From positions 1-26,892 of the forward strand of contig CAZLBC010000067.1 in assembly GCA_964557575.1 (NCBI GenBank): a stretch of 26,892 bases of DNA, written 5' to 3'. Positions within the stretch are counted from its first letter, which is position 1, and every line of letters begins with the position of its first letter. The notes under the pieces were generated by a model. It had not been told where the DNA came from. It was given only the letters and a program-made list of their open reading frames with translations, and ran no database searches. This DNA comes from CAZLBC01 sp964557575 (GTDB taxonomy: Bacteria; Planctomycetota; Phycisphaerae; SM23-33). Made by a program: the position numbers and the translations under genes. Of the stretch, positions 1 to 9,489 are shown piece by piece.

Positions 1-3000
1 CCAACCAGACGGCCGGGACGCTCGGTTTCACCGGCAATTTCACGGCCGCGGCGTGGGTCAACCTCGACAACCTCTCCGGCGACAACACGGTGTTCGGGAC
101 CGATGAGACCGGCGGTAACAACGGCCTGCATCTCGTCGTCCGAAACAACCATGCTCACATGGGTTTTTACGGCAACGACACCGGCGGTGTCCGGGACCTT
201 GAGACCGACCACTGGTACAACGTCGCCTGGCGCTACGACGGGGGCACCGGCGAGCAGGCGATCTTCGTCAACGGCGTCCTCGACCGGGCGACGACCGGCC
301 ACGCCGCCTTCGCCGGTGGCGGCAACGACATCAATATCGGCCGGTGGCACGGGAATCGGTATTTCGACGGCACGATGGACGAGGTCAGAATCTACGATAC
401 GAACCTCACCGCCGCCCAGATACAGGACCTCGCCGCCGTCCCGATCGCGGCCGGCGAGCGGTTCGTCGTCGACGCCGCGAACCTGATCGGCAGCCAGGCC
501 GCCGGCGTCCGGGTCCGCACGGTGAACGGGTCCGCCGGGACGATAGACGCGGCGCAGGGTGTCCTCGCCGGCGGTTCTCTCGGCGGCGACGGCAGCGCAC
601 TGGCGCCGTTCCTCGATTACGGGGGCGGGGGTGACTACTTCGGGAACAACGCGGCCTTCCCGGGCGGCAATCGCGACAACTTTTCGACCGAGGCCACCGG
701 CCTCCTGGTCGTGCCGTCCGCCGGCATCTACACGATGGGGATCAACACCGACGACGGCGGCCGCGTCGAGATCGGCAGTTCACTGATTACCGTCGACCAG
801 TACCGCGGAGATACCGGCAACAGCCGGGTGCATTTCACCGTCGACTTCGAGGCCGCCGGTCTCTACCCCTACCGCGTCACGCATAATGAGATCGGCGGGG
901 GCCAAAAGCTGGAATTCTACAGCGGGACCGACGCGAACGGCGCGATCAATCCCGGCGGGGCGACACTCCTCGTCGGCGGCGGGGGCCTGCAGACCGTCGC
1001 CACGGGCGAGTTCTTCGTCCGCGATGTTCAGCACAACACCGACGACATCGACAGCATCGCCGATGCCGAGGCGATGCTCAACGCCAGCAACCCGCCCGAT
1101 TCCGAGACCGACGGCTTCTACAGCATCATCGATTTTTACGACAGCGGCGGAGCGGGCAATTTCGGCGTTGATAACCCCTATCCCAACGGGGGCGGTGACG
1201 ACTTCGCGACCGAGGCGACCGCGATGATCTACGTCTCCGAGGCCGGGACCTACACCTTCGGGGTCAACAACGACGACGGGGCCCGGCTGCAGATCAACGG
1301 CACGCGGCTCATTAACGACGACGTGCTCGCCGCCCCCCACGACGCGTTCGGCCAGATCACGTTCGACGCCCCGGGCCTCTACGACCTCCGGCACGTCTAC
1401 TTCGAGCGCGGCAGCGGGGCCGAGTGCGAACTCTTCGTGGCCAAGGGGGCGAAGGGCTCCTTCGACGGCGATTTTCGCCTGGTCGGCGACGTGGCCGGCG
1501 GCAGCCCGGCGGTCTTCTCGCCGATGGGCTGGAAGGCGGACGTCGACGGCAACTGGAGCGACGCGACGAAATGGCGCAACGGCGCGATACCGGACGGCAC
1601 CGATGATTTCGTCAGCTTCAGCCTGCTGGACCTCGCCGACAACCGGACGGTCACGCTGGACGGCCCCCGCACCGTCGGCGCGATGCGCTTCGGCGACATC
1701 GACGACACCGGCGGCGCGCAGGACTGGACCATCGCCGGCGCCAACACGCTGACACTCGACGTCGCCGCCGGCGCGCCGACGATCACGGTCCTCAACGACA
1801 CGGCCACGATCGCCCCGGTCCTCGCCGGCAGCGACGGGCTCACCAAGGAGGGCGCGGGCACGCTGCGGCTCGACGGCAACAACACCTACACCGGCGCGAC
1901 GACGATCAACGAGGGCACCCTGGTCCTCAACAACCCCTCGGGCGGGGCCTACACCTACACCGGCGGCGACATACTGATCAACAACGGCTCCACGCTGCAG
2001 GTTACGGCCACCGCCGGCAGCGACCAGTACTGGTTCAACGGGAAGAATTTCATCTTCGGCGACAGCGGCGGCGGGACGATCGACACGACGTCCAACCTGA
2101 ACTTCGTGGTATACGGCGGCAGCACCGTTGCCACGACCGGCGGCGCGCAGAACGTGATGACCGGCACCGCCGGCGTCAACCTCCACAGCGCCGACACGCT
2201 CGGCTTTGCCGTCGCCCCGGGCACCGATCCGGTCGACCTCCTGGTGGCGACTCCCCTCGGGAACGCCGGCGGCATCACCAAGACCGGCGCGGGCACCATG
2301 CGGATGACCGGTGCCGGCGGCAACAACTCGTACACGGGACTGACCACGGTCGACGAGGGCACGCTGGAGGTCGGGGGCGGCTTCGGCGGCGACGGGGGGA
2401 TTCGCGGCGACATCACCGTCAACGATACCGGCACGTTCCAGTTGCTGCAGGACAACATCATCGTCAACAGTTCACTGGTCACCGTGAACGCCGGCGGGAC
2501 GTTCGACCTCAGCGGCCAGTCCGACGTCGTCGGCGCCCTGGCCGGGGGCGGCGACGTCATCGGCGGCGGCACCCTGACCTTCGACTACGACCCCGGCACC
2601 GCGGCCGTCTTCTCGGGCACCATCACCGGCGGTGACCTGATCGTGCGGGGGTACAACCAGGACGGCACCGGGGCGCGGCAGACGCTGACCGGTACGGCGG
2701 CGGGGCTGGGAACGGTGGCGATCGAGCGAGGAAACAGCGCCAACGACGACACCGTACTGGAACTGGCCGGCGCCGGTTCCACCACCGCCGGGTCCGTTGC
2801 GGTCGGCCGGCCCGGCAGCGGTACCGCGACGCTGGAAGTGACGGATACCCACACGCTGAACACGGGCAATGTCTCCGTCGGCGACGCCAACGGCCACGCC
2901 GGCCACGTCGTCCAGGACGGCGGCACCGTCAACGCCGCAGGCCACGTCCGCGTCGGTCACTGGCCGAACAACACCAGTACATACACGCTCAGCGGGGGGT

Positions 3001-5729
3001 TGCTTGACCTGACCGGCACGCCGGCGGGCTCGGTGAACCCCGGCGGCGCGGGCGAGCAGGACGGCGTGCTCTACCTCGGCGTGGACGGCACGGGCGAATT
3101 CACCATGACCGGCGGCACGGTCGCGGCCGACGCGATCGTCCTCGATGCCCGCGGGGAAACCGCCGGCACCGACCGGTTCACGCTCGACGGCGGCGTGTTC
3201 ACCGTCGGCGCCAACGGCATCCGCTCCGGCAACTTCGACGCCAACACGACGTACCGGATCGACCTCGGCGGCGGGACGCTGCGGGCCGGGGCTTCCTGGG
3301 ACTCGCCGCTGGACATGACCCTGACGAACGCCGTCGGCGACGCTATTTTCGATACCAACGGCAATGCCATCACCCTCTCCGGCGACCTCGACGGCCCCGG
3401 GGGTATCGACAAGATCGGGACCGGCATTCTCGTCCTGTCCGGCACGAACACCTACACCGGCACGACGGACATCCTGGGCGGCACCCTCCGGGTGGCGGGC
3501 GGCGCGGCCCTGCCGGACACCTCGCCGACAACGGTCGGCCCCGGCGGGATCCTCGACCTCGACGGCAGCAGCGAGACGGTCGGTTCGCTGGCCGGCACGG
3601 GCGGCGTGACCCTCGGCGGCGGAACGCTGACGACGGGCGGCGACGGGACGTCGACGACCTTCGGTGGCGTGATCTCAGAGACCGGCGGCGTGGTCAAGAT
3701 CGGCGCCGGGACGCAGACCCTGTCCGGCGCGAACACGTACACCGGCACGACGGACGTCCGGGGCGGGACGCTGCGGGTGGCGGGCGGCGCGGCGCTGTCG
3801 GACACGTCGCTGACGACGGTCGGCCCCGGCGGGATCCTGGACCTCGACGGCGGCAGCGAGACGGTCGGTTCGCTGGCCGGGGACGGCGGCGTGACCCTCG
3901 GCGGCGGAACGCTGACGACGGGCGGCGACGGGACGTCGACGACCTTCGGTGGCGTGATTTCCGAGGCCGGCGACGTGATCAAGACCGGCGGCGGGACGTT
4001 TACCCTGACCGGCGCGAACACGTACGCCGGCACGACCACGGTCAGCGACGGCACGCTGGCGCTGGACGGCGGCATCGCCGGCGACGGCGTGGTGGATCCC
4101 GGCGGCACCCTGAGCGGCGGGGGGACGGTCGGGGGGAACCTGGACAACGGCGGGACGCTCGCGCCGGCCGGCGATGCGATCGGCACGCTGACGGTCAACG
4201 GCGACCTGGCCCACGGTGCCGGGGCGGTGACGGGGCTGGAGGTCGACGGCGACGGCAACACCGACCGGGTGGCCGTCGGCGGCGCGGCGACGCTGGCGGG
4301 GGGCACGGTTGAGGTCTCCCAGGATCCCGCCGGGTCGGCGACGTACGGCTTCAGCACGGACTACACCTTCCTGAACGCCGCGGGCGGGGTGACGGGGCAG
4401 TACGACAACCTGCTGTGCAACATACCGTTCCTCGACCCGTACCTGCTGTACACCGGCAACGACGTGACGCTGCGGCTGCTGCTGAACAACATAAACTTCG
4501 GGATGGGGGCGACCTCGGAGGCGGGCGGCGCGGCGGGCGGCGCGCTGAACCGGGTATCGCAGCGTGACCCGCAGGCGATGCTGCCGGTGAAGAACGCGCT
4601 GCAGGGCCTGCCGGCGGGGCGGGCGTCCGTGGCCCTGGACCAGATGTCCGGCGCCGGGTACACGGGTCTGACGGTGGCGGCGCTGAAGATCGACGACCAG
4701 TACCTCGCGGGCGTGCGGCGGCGTATCCTGGGCCGGCGCGGCGGCGGCGGCCCGGCGGCGAGCGGCCTGGCGGCGTTCCCGGCGGCGCGGGGGCTGCTGG
4801 CGGCGGCGGACGAGGACGCGGCGGCCCGCACGGACGGCGATACGCTGCTGCCGGAGGCCTGGGAAGAGCAGTCGACCCCGCTGGGCGGCGGCGGCCCGGA
4901 GTTGTGGTTCGACACCTACGGGGTGGTCGGCAACCGGTCCGGCGACACGGTCGGTTCGCATTTCGACTACCACATCACGGGCGTGATCATCGGTGTCGAC
5001 CACCGGCTCTCGGAGCACCTGCTGGTGGGCATGTCGGGCGGCTGGTCCGACGCGGACGTGGACTTCGACAACCGGTTGCCGGGCGGGGGCGAGATCGACA
5101 GCTACCACGGCTCGCTGTACGGCTCGTACACGGCGGGCCCATGGTTCGTCGACGGGATCGCCTCCTACGGCTACAACCGGTACAACACCTACCGCCACGT
5201 GACGGTGGGCCCGCTGCGGAACCGCCTGAAGGGCGACTACCACGGCAACCGGTTTTCGTTCAACGTCGAGGGCGGCTACCGGTTCGACCACGCGTGGTTC
5301 CGGTTCGAGCCGCTGGTGGGCCTGCAGTTCACCCGCCTCTGGGAAGACGGTTTCGCCGAGCACGGCGGCGCGGGGCTGAATCTGGTGGTCGACAGCGCGG
5401 CGACGACGTCGTGCCGGAGCACGCTGGGGTTCCGGCTGAGCCGTGACTTCCGGACGGGGTGCGGGGTGCTGCTGACGCCGGAGCTGACGGCGCGGTGGGC
5501 CCACGAGTATTCCGAGGACCACCCGGTGCTGGACGCCCGGTTCGCCGGGTCGCGGTTCGGCTCGTTCCGGGTGAACGGCGACCGGCTGGACAAGGACAGC
5601 GCCCTGGTCGAACTGGGGCTGACGGCCCGTATCACCGAGCAGTTGAGCGTCTACGTCAGTTGCAACGGCGAGTTCAGCGAGAGCCTCACCGTCTACGCCG
5701 GCACCGGCGGCGTCCGCTGGGCGTGGTAG
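1..5729 (+). CDS. Giant autotransporter (type V secretion) with LamG, PA14-like and PATR repeats; 5' end outside window
   Basis: The frame is open from base 3, so the N-terminus and signal peptide lie upstream; the GTG at 90 is internal. Seen in order: a LamG/concanavalin-like jelly roll (about 3-430, containing NFTAAAWVNLD), two PA14-like modules (about 560-1000 and 1120-1480, with YTMGINTDDGGRVEI and YTFGVNNDDGARLQI), then a glycine-rich beta-helix passenger with five clear autotransporter-associated beta-strand (PATR) motifs of the type GAGTLxLxGxNTYTGxTT. The last three lie in tandem 285-bp units. From about 4890 a C-terminal autotransporter beta-barrel follows (WFDTYGVVGNRSGD onward), ending in VRWAW with the usual terminal aromatic residue. 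Family knowledge: the barrel inserts in the outer membrane and displays the passenger. LamG and PA14 modules suggest binding of glycans at the cell surface; the ligand is unknown. Convergent with the next gene, 13 bp away. Confidence 0.93.
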   Translation, partial: NQTAGTLGFTGNFTAAAWVNLDNLSGDNTVFGTDETGGNNGLHLVVRNNHAHMGFYGNDTGGVRDLETDHWYNVAWRYDGGTGEQAIFVNGVLDRATTGHAAFAGGGNDINIGRWHGNRYFDGTMDEVRIYDTNLTAAQIQDLAAVPIAAGERFVVDAANLIGSQAAGVRVRTVNGSAGTIDAAQGVLAGGSLGGDGSALAPFLDYGGGGDYFGNNAAFPGGNRDNFSTEATGLLVVPSAGIYTMGINTDDGGRVEIGSSLITVDQYRGDTGNSRVHFTVDFEAAGLYPYRVTHNEIGGGQKLEFYSGTDANGAINPGGATLLVGGGGLQTVATGEFFVRDVQHNTDDIDSIADAEAMLNASNPPDSETDGFYSIIDFYDSGGAGNFGVDNPYPNGGGDDFATEATAMIYVSEAGTYTFGVNNDDGARLQINGTRLINDDVLAAPHDAFGQITFDAPGLYDLRHVYFERGSGAECELFVAKGAKGSFDGDFRLVGDVAGGSPAVFSPMGWKADVDGNWSDATKWRNGAIPDGTDDFVSFSLLDLADNRTVTLDGPRTVGAMRFGDIDDTGGAQDWTIAGANTLTLDVAAGAPTITVLNDTATIAPVLAGSDGLTKEGAGTLRLDGNNTYTGATTINEGTLVLNNPSGGAYTYTGGDILINNGSTLQVTATAGSDQYWFNGKNFIFGDSGGGTIDTTSNLNFVVYGGSTVATTGGAQNVMTGTAGVNLHSADTLGFAVAPGTDPVDLLVATPLGNAGGITKTGAGTMRMTGAGGNNSYTGLTTVDEGTLEVGGGFGGDGGIRGDITVNDTGTFQLLQDNIIVNSSLVTVNAGGTFDLSGQSDVVGALAGGGDVIGGGTLTFDYDPGTAAVFSGTITGGDLIVRGYNQDGTGARQTLTGTAAGLGTVAIERGNSANDDTVLELAGAGSTTAGSVAVGRPGSGTATLEVTDTHTLNTGNVSVGDANGHAGHVVQDGGTVNAAGHVRVGHWPNNTSTYTLSGGLLDLTGTPAGSVNPGGAGEQDGVLYLGVDGTGEFTMTGGTVAADAIVLDARGETAGTDRFTLDGGVFTVGANGIRSGNFDANTTYRIDLGGGTLRAGASWDSPLDMTLTNAVGDAIFDTNGNAITLSGDLDGPGGIDKIGTGILVLSGTNTYTGTTDILGGTLRVAGGAALPDTSPTTVGPGGILDLDGSSETVGSLAGTGGVTLGGGTLTTGGDGTSTTFGGVISETGGVVKIGAGTQTLSGANTYTGTTDVRGGTLRVAGGAALSDTSLTTVGPGGILDLDGGSETVGSLAGDGGVTLGGGTLTTGGDGTSTTFGGVISEAGDVIKTGGGTFTLTGANTYAGTTTVSDGTLALDGGIAGDGVVDPGGTLSGGGTVGGNLDNGGTLAPAGDAIGTLTVNGDLAHGAGAVTGLEVDGDGNTDRVAVGGAATLAGGTVEVSQDPAGSATYGFSTDYTFLNAAGGVTGQYDNLLCNIPFLDPYLLYTGNDVTLRLLLNNINFGMGATSEAGGAAGGALNRVSQRDPQAMLPVKNALQGLPAGRASVALDQMSGAGYTGLTVAALKIDDQYLAGVRRRILGRRGGGGPAASGLAAFPAARGLLAAADEDAAARTDGDTLLPEAWEEQSTPLGGGGPELWFDTYGVVGNRSGDTVGSHFDYHITGVIIGVDHRLSEHLLVGMSGGWSDADVDFDNRLPGGGEIDSYHGSLYGSYTAGPWFVDGIASYGYNRYNTYRHVTVGPLRNRLKGDYHGNRFSFNVEGGYRFDHAWFRFEPLVGLQFTRLWEDGFAEHGGAGLNLVVDSAATTSCRSTLGFRLSRDFRTGCGVLLTPELTARWAHEYSEDHPVLDARFAGSRFGSFRVNGDRLDKDSALVELGLTARITEQLSVYVSCNGEFSESLTVYAGTGGVRWAW
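3420..4030 (+). repeat. Tandem 285-bp units inside the autotransporter gene
   Basis: Equivalent points (the CCGGCACGAC of the NTYTGTT or NTYAGTT motif) fall at about 3457, 3742 and 4027, an exact 285-bp (95-residue) period. The first two units are nearly identical in DNA, sharing for example GGVTLGGGTLTTGGDGTSTT and VGPGGILDLDG. The third PATR motif starts a unit that then diverges. In-frame period and near-identity indicate recent duplication. Confidence 0.9.
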
Positions 5730-5742
5730 GTTCTTGCCACCT

Positions 5743-7116
5743 TCACAAAACCAGGATTGTCTTCCCCTTCGGGAGATCGAAACAGGCCGTCACCGTCGTC
5801 CCTTCCTTCAGCCACGTCCCGGCCGCCAGGTCCCGCGGTCTCTGGATTTCCCGCAGCGGGGTTCTCTTGTTCTCGTGTTGTAACGCCGGCGGCATAGTCC
5901 CCCCTGATGTTACGCGGACCGTGAAATCCGGGGCGGCGAACGGGGCCGACAAGGTGACGTTCCCCCCGGCCGAGGTGATGCCCGTCAGGCACCGCGCCGC
6001 CCAGTATCGGGCGATCTCGCTGACCTTCATCCATACCGTCCGGTCGCGGTACCGCCGCTGGAGGGCGGTCACGACACCCTGGAAATCCCTGAAGCCCCGC
6101 CGGGTGCCCTGGTTGTAGAGGCCGGGCCAGTGGCAGAGCATCACCGCCGGTCCGCCGCGCTCGATCATTTCGACCATCCGGCCGGCCGTCGCGTCCCGGT
6201 TGGCGTACCGGTCCGGTTCGGGCGTCCGGTCCCCGTCCCAGCCGCCGAACCAGTCCCCGGTGCCGGCCGGGACGTTGACCGTGACCTTCGGGTCGTCGCT
6301 GTCCAGGTCCCGCACGTGCTCCAGCAGCGGCTCGGTGCTCTGATCGCCGCCGCGGACGTACTTGAAGTAGTGGGGCAGTTCGGCGCCGCAGACCTCCCGG
6401 ACCGCGCCGTGGACCGCGAGGGAAAGCGCGGACTTCACGAGGTTCCCGAATCCGCCGGGGGTGGTGATGCCCGCGCAGGGCAGGTCGCAGTGTTTCAGTA
6501 TCCGCAGGGCATACGCGAGGTAGGCGGTCAGCTCGTCGACGCTCTTTTTCGTCCGGGGGTAGGAATTCTCCATGGTCGCCGGGGAGATTTCAGCCATCGG
6601 GCGGCCGGTGGCGATGTCGATGACCCGCGTGTGGGTGATCATTTCCGGGTGGATGTCCCAGTTGGGGGTCATCAGCTCACGGACCAGTTTCAGGCTCGCG
6701 ATGAGTTGCTTTCGGGACCAGCCGGGCAGTTCGCGGTCCAGCCGGCCCACGCAGGCCGGGTAGGGCACGACGCTGTACTTGCCCTTCACCCCGCGGGTCC
6801 CGCACCACTCCCCGAACGCGCGGACGAAGTCGTCGGGTATCTCGCGGGGCCACGTCCGCCACGGTTTCCGGTAGATCTCCCGTTTCGGCCAGGCCGCCGC
6901 GAACCGGGGCATGCAATACCGTCCCATGTTCACCAGGCAGGTCGAGTCGTCGATGATGAATGACAGCGGCACCCGCCCGCGGGGATTGAGCACTTCCACC
7001 CCCGGGTCCTGTCGGGGCCGCTCGCCGGACGGGGCCGCGGCGGGGATTGTCTTCAGGCCGGCGGCCGCGGTTGCCGCGGCGCCGGCGATGAACTCACGTC
7101 TGCGTATCGGTCGCAT
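5743..7116 (-). CDS. Tat-exported protein resembling polysaccharide deacetylases (NodB-like fold)
   Basis: A 457-residue protein. The N-terminus RRREFIAGAAATAAAG is a twin-arginine signal, so it is predicted to be exported folded. After it comes a beta-strand with an acidic pair, PLSFIIDDST (Asp56-Asp57), which resembles the first motif of polysaccharide deacetylases. A segment DIHPEMITH (His156, His162) could supply metal ligands, and HWPGLYNQ lies near the C-terminus. This is similarity by eye; substrate and activity are unknown, and a hydrolase-like protein with no deacetylase activity is possible. The start is supported by GGAGAGGA six bases upstream of the ATG. It converges on the autotransporter and diverges from the beta-propeller gene across about 120 bp. 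Confidence 0.75.
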   Translation of the reverse strand: MRPIRRREFIAGAAATAAAGLKTIPAAAPSGERPRQDPGVEVLNPRGRVPLSFIIDDSTCLVNMGRYCMPRFAAAWPKREIYRKPWRTWPREIPDDFVRAFGEWCGTRGVKGKYSVVPYPACVGRLDRELPGWSRKQLIASLKLVRELMTPNWDIHPEMITHTRVIDIATGRPMAEISPATMENSYPRTKKSVDELTAYLAYALRILKHCDLPCAGITTPGGFGNLVKSALSLAVHGAVREVCGAELPHYFKYVRGGDQSTEPLLEHVRDLDSDDPKVTVNVPAGTGDWFGGWDGDRTPEPDRYANRDATAGRMVEMIERGGPAVMLCHWPGLYNQGTRRGFRDFQGVVTALQRRYRDRTVWMKVSEIARYWAARCLTGITSAGGNVTLSAPFAAPDFTVRVTSGGTMPPALQHENKRTPLREIQRPRDLAAGTWLKEGTTVTACFDLPKGKTILVL

Positions 7117-7239
7117 CGCTGTCCTCTCCGGGCAGAATGAGGGTTGTGAATCTCTTGACTCCGCCGCGCGGCGGGGAAATCATGTTTCCGTCGCGGTGAT
7201 CGTCGTGTATATTCTCCCACGATGGAGGCGGTGAAATCA

Positions 7240-8772
7240 ATGATAGTGCTCGGCGGGACGATCGTGGCGGTGTTGACCGCTTCGGCGTATCCCGCGGAGC
7301 CCCCGCTGTCCCGCCGCGATCCCGCGCCCCCGCGGTTTCACCCGAAACCGGCGGACCTGCCCGTCCCCGGCGGCCGGAAGCACCGGCGCGTGATCGTCTA
7401 CCGCGCGCCGGGGCCCTTGCCGGCGGGGGCGGTGGCCGGCGACTGGCCCCGGTTCCTCGGGCCCGCCGGCGACGGGGTTTCACCGGAGACGCACCTGGCC
7501 GGCCGCCTTAAGCGACCCGCGGACGGGAAAACCGACCCGATGCTCCTGTGGACCCTCTGCAAGGGAGAAAGCTACGCCGCGCCATCCGTGGCGAAGGGAC
7601 GGGTGGTCTGTTTCCACCGGCGGGGCAACGAGGAGATCGTCGAGTGCCTCGATGCCGAAGACGGGCGCTGCTACTGGTCCCGCCGGTACCCGACCGGCTA
7701 CCGGGACCGCTTCAATTACCTCGACGGCCCCCGCGCCACGCCCGCGATAGACGGCGGCAGGGTCTATACCCTCGGCGCGGAAGGGGTCCTCCTCTGCCTC
7801 GACCGCGCGACCGGGCACCGGTACTGGAAGCGGGACCTCGCGGCGGAGTTCGCCCTCGATCCCGGCTTTTTCGGCGTCGGCACCTCCCCCCTTATCGAGG
7901 GCGACCTGCTGATACTGAACCTCGGCGCGAAGCCGGCCGGCTGCGTCGCCGCCTTCGAGAAGCGAAACGGCCGGCTCAGGTGGCTGTCGGGCCGGCGGTG
8001 GGGCCGGAGCTACGCGACGCCGGCGGCCGCAACCGTTTGCGGCCGGCGGGTGGTGTTCGTCTTCGCCGGCGGCCGCAGCAAGCCGCCGGCGGGGGGACTG
8101 CTCGCGCTCGACCCGGCATCCGGGCGCATCTTTTTCCGGTACCGCTGGCGGAGCCCCCGCTATTTCTCGGCGAACGCGTCGAACCCGGTCGTCTTCGGCG
8201 ACCGGGTCTTCGTGTCCACGTCTTACGACATCGACGGGGCGATGATCGCGGTCGGCCCCGGCGTGGCCTGCCGGACCGCGTACAAGACCGGCGCCTTCGG
8301 CTCGCACTGGATGACGCCCATCCTGCGGGCCGGCTACCTCTACGGTTTCAGCAACGACGAGCTGGTCTGCATGGAATGGGCGACGGGAAAAAAGATGTGG
8401 GGAGAGAAGCTCCGCCTGCCGGGCGGCGGCGGGAACGCCGGCGGGAACGCGCGGGAACCGGCGGTGCGGACCGGCGCCGCGCAGTACCGTCAGCCGCCGG
8501 GGAAGCGGGGCTTCGGGTTCGGGTCCCTGATCCGGGCCGACGGCCGCTTTATCTGCCTCGGGGAGACCGGCCTGCTGGCGCTGCTGGACCTCTCGCCGGA
8601 GGGCTGCCGGGTGCTCTCGTCCCGCCGTCTGTTTACCGCCGGCCAGGCGTGGACGGCGCCGGTCCTGAGCCGCGGGCTGCTGTACGTCGCGCAGAACCTC
8701 CCCGATCACGCGGCGCGGACCCCGCCCCGCTTCCTGTGCTACGACCTGCGGGGGAATGCGGGGGAGCGGTAG
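7240..8772 (+). CDS. Secreted PQQ-like beta-propeller repeat protein
   Basis: About 510 residues. The ATG at 7240 is preferred over the one at 7222, because GGAGG at 7224-7228 can only serve the later start and that start leads directly into a hydrophobic signal peptide (MIVLGGTIVAVLTASAYPAEPP). The mature protein opens with GDWPRFLGPAGDGVSPE, matching the WPxFRGPxGxG entry motif of planctomycetal outer-membrane PQQ-repeat proteins. Propeller blades then repeat (APSVAKGRVVCF, ECLDAEDGRCYWSRR, TPAIDGGRVYTLG, LLCLDRATGHRYWKRDL). Family knowledge: such propellers are periplasmic or outer-membrane scaffolds related to BamB and quinoprotein folds; most bind no PQQ. The true role here is unknown. 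It converges on the DUF5615 gene with an 8-bp gap. Confidence 0.88.
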   Translation: MIVLGGTIVAVLTASAYPAEPPLSRRDPAPPRFHPKPADLPVPGGRKHRRVIVYRAPGPLPAGAVAGDWPRFLGPAGDGVSPETHLAGRLKRPADGKTDPMLLWTLCKGESYAAPSVAKGRVVCFHRRGNEEIVECLDAEDGRCYWSRRYPTGYRDRFNYLDGPRATPAIDGGRVYTLGAEGVLLCLDRATGHRYWKRDLAAEFALDPGFFGVGTSPLIEGDLLILNLGAKPAGCVAAFEKRNGRLRWLSGRRWGRSYATPAAATVCGRRVVFVFAGGRSKPPAGGLLALDPASGRIFFRYRWRSPRYFSANASNPVVFGDRVFVSTSYDIDGAMIAVGPGVACRTAYKTGAFGSHWMTPILRAGYLYGFSNDELVCMEWATGKKMWGEKLRLPGGGGNAGGNAREPAVRTGAAQYRQPPGKRGFGFGSLIRADGRFICLGETGLLALLDLSPEGCRVLSSRRLFTAGQAWTAPVLSRGLLYVAQNLPDHAARTPPRFLCYDLRGNAGER

Positions 8773-8780
8773 GGGGGCGC

Positions 8781-9128
8781 TCAGGCCGGCCGTATCCGAA
8801 TGCGGCTTTCATGTGCGGTAACAATGGCCCCATTGGATAGCGATTCTTGGTATCGTTCGATGATATACAGGCACATTTCCGCCTGTTGTATCGTGGAAAG
8901 CTCCACCAGGCGGACGATGCCGCGATGCGGTTTGTTCTTGATTACTGCGAGTTCTCCGAAGTCCTTGTCCAGGGTGACCAGGGTCCGGTCCTCACTGAAA
9001 GCGCGGGCCAGGATATCTTCGTCCCCCGGATCTTCTTTCCATGTCCCCGTCCAGAGAACATCGTGTCCCGCGGAACGCAGGTGTTCCGTGACCATGCCCG
9101 AGACGCAGGTATCAAGCAGCAGCTTCAC
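8781..9128 (-). CDS. DUF5615 PIN-like toxin-family protein
   Basis: A 115-residue protein starting MKLLLDTCVSG, with acidic residues where PIN-like nucleases carry them: Asp6, Asp36/Glu37 (GDEDIL) and Asp54/Asp56 (TLDKDFGEL). This is the DUF5615 (COG4634) pattern. Such proteins are routinely encoded beside a DUF433 protein and are regarded as putative toxins or RNases of type II TA-like modules. The start overlaps the end of the upstream DUF433 gene by 4 bp (ATGA), indicating translational coupling. Base composition is lower in GC and codon use more mixed than in the flanking genes, consistent with horizontal acquisition. Biochemical activity is inferred only from the family. Confidence 0.88.
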   Translation of the reverse strand: MKLLLDTCVSGMVTEHLRSAGHDVLWTGTWKEDPGDEDILARAFSEDRTLVTLDKDFGELAVIKNKPHRGIVRLVELSTIQQAEMCLYIIERYQESLSNGAIVTAHESRIRIRPA

Positions 9129-9376
9129 GTGGATGCATCCGACTGTACGGGCTCGAAGTATTCGTGTCCGACAATGCGGTGTGCATATTCAAGACAGGCG
9201 TATATATCCTCTTTTTCCAGCCAGGGGTAATTCTGTAATAAATCATCCGCACTGTCTCCGGCAGCCATCATGCCGAGTACATGTTCCACGGCCAGGCGCC
9301 GGCCCCTGATAATCGGTTTGCCGCCGAATATACCGGGGTCTGTGGTTATACGGCGCAAAAGCTCATTCTTGTCCAT
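9125..9376 (-). CDS. DUF433 putative antitoxin
   Basis: An 83-residue protein with the DUF433 (COG2442) signature: TTDPGIFGGKPIIRGRRLAVEHVLGMMAAG, here quoted only as its key stretches TTDPGIFGGKP and IRGRRLAVEHVL, then DDLLQNYPWLEKEDIYACLEYA. The family has a winged-helix-like DNA-binding fold and is taken to be the antitoxin partner of DUF5615. The ATG is preceded by CGGAG about nine bases upstream, and a strong promoter lies at 9414-9442. Being first in the operon and overlapping the partner by 4 bp fits autoregulation, although no operator is proven. Confidence 0.88.
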   Translation of the reverse strand: MDKNELLRRITTDPGIFGGKPIIRGRRLAVEHVLGMMAAGDSADDLLQNYPWLEKEDIYACLEYAHRIVGHEYFEPVQSDAST

Positions 9377-9413
9377 TGTGGTTATCTCCGCGTTGTTTCA
9401 GTGATTACACAAT

Positions 9414-9442
9414 AGTATACATATATGTTCCGTGGGATCAAA
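9414..9442 (-). promoter_or_regulatory. Sigma70-like promoter for the DUF433/DUF5615 pair
   Basis: On the minus strand, TTTGAT (9437-9442) and TATACT (9414-9419) are separated by exactly 17 bp, close to consensus. The -10 lies in an AT-rich patch with the palindrome GTATAC, a possible operator. The transcription start would lie about 30 bp before the DUF433 ATG. Confidence 0.65.
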
Positions 9443-9489
9443 GCCGCTCGAATGCGATATTTCTCCTGCCGTCCGACCGGTTCCGCGGA

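Noticed and set aside
3675..5522. Long antisense reading frames under the autotransporter (also 780-2186)
   Set aside because: Arg/Val/Gly-rich shadow translations produced by GC-rich third positions of the real gene; no ribosome site or recognisable domain.
7162..7175. CCGCCGCGCGGCGG palindrome between divergent genes as an operator or terminator
   Set aside because: Simple GC-rich palindrome, expected by chance in this composition, with no T-run or matching site elsewhere.
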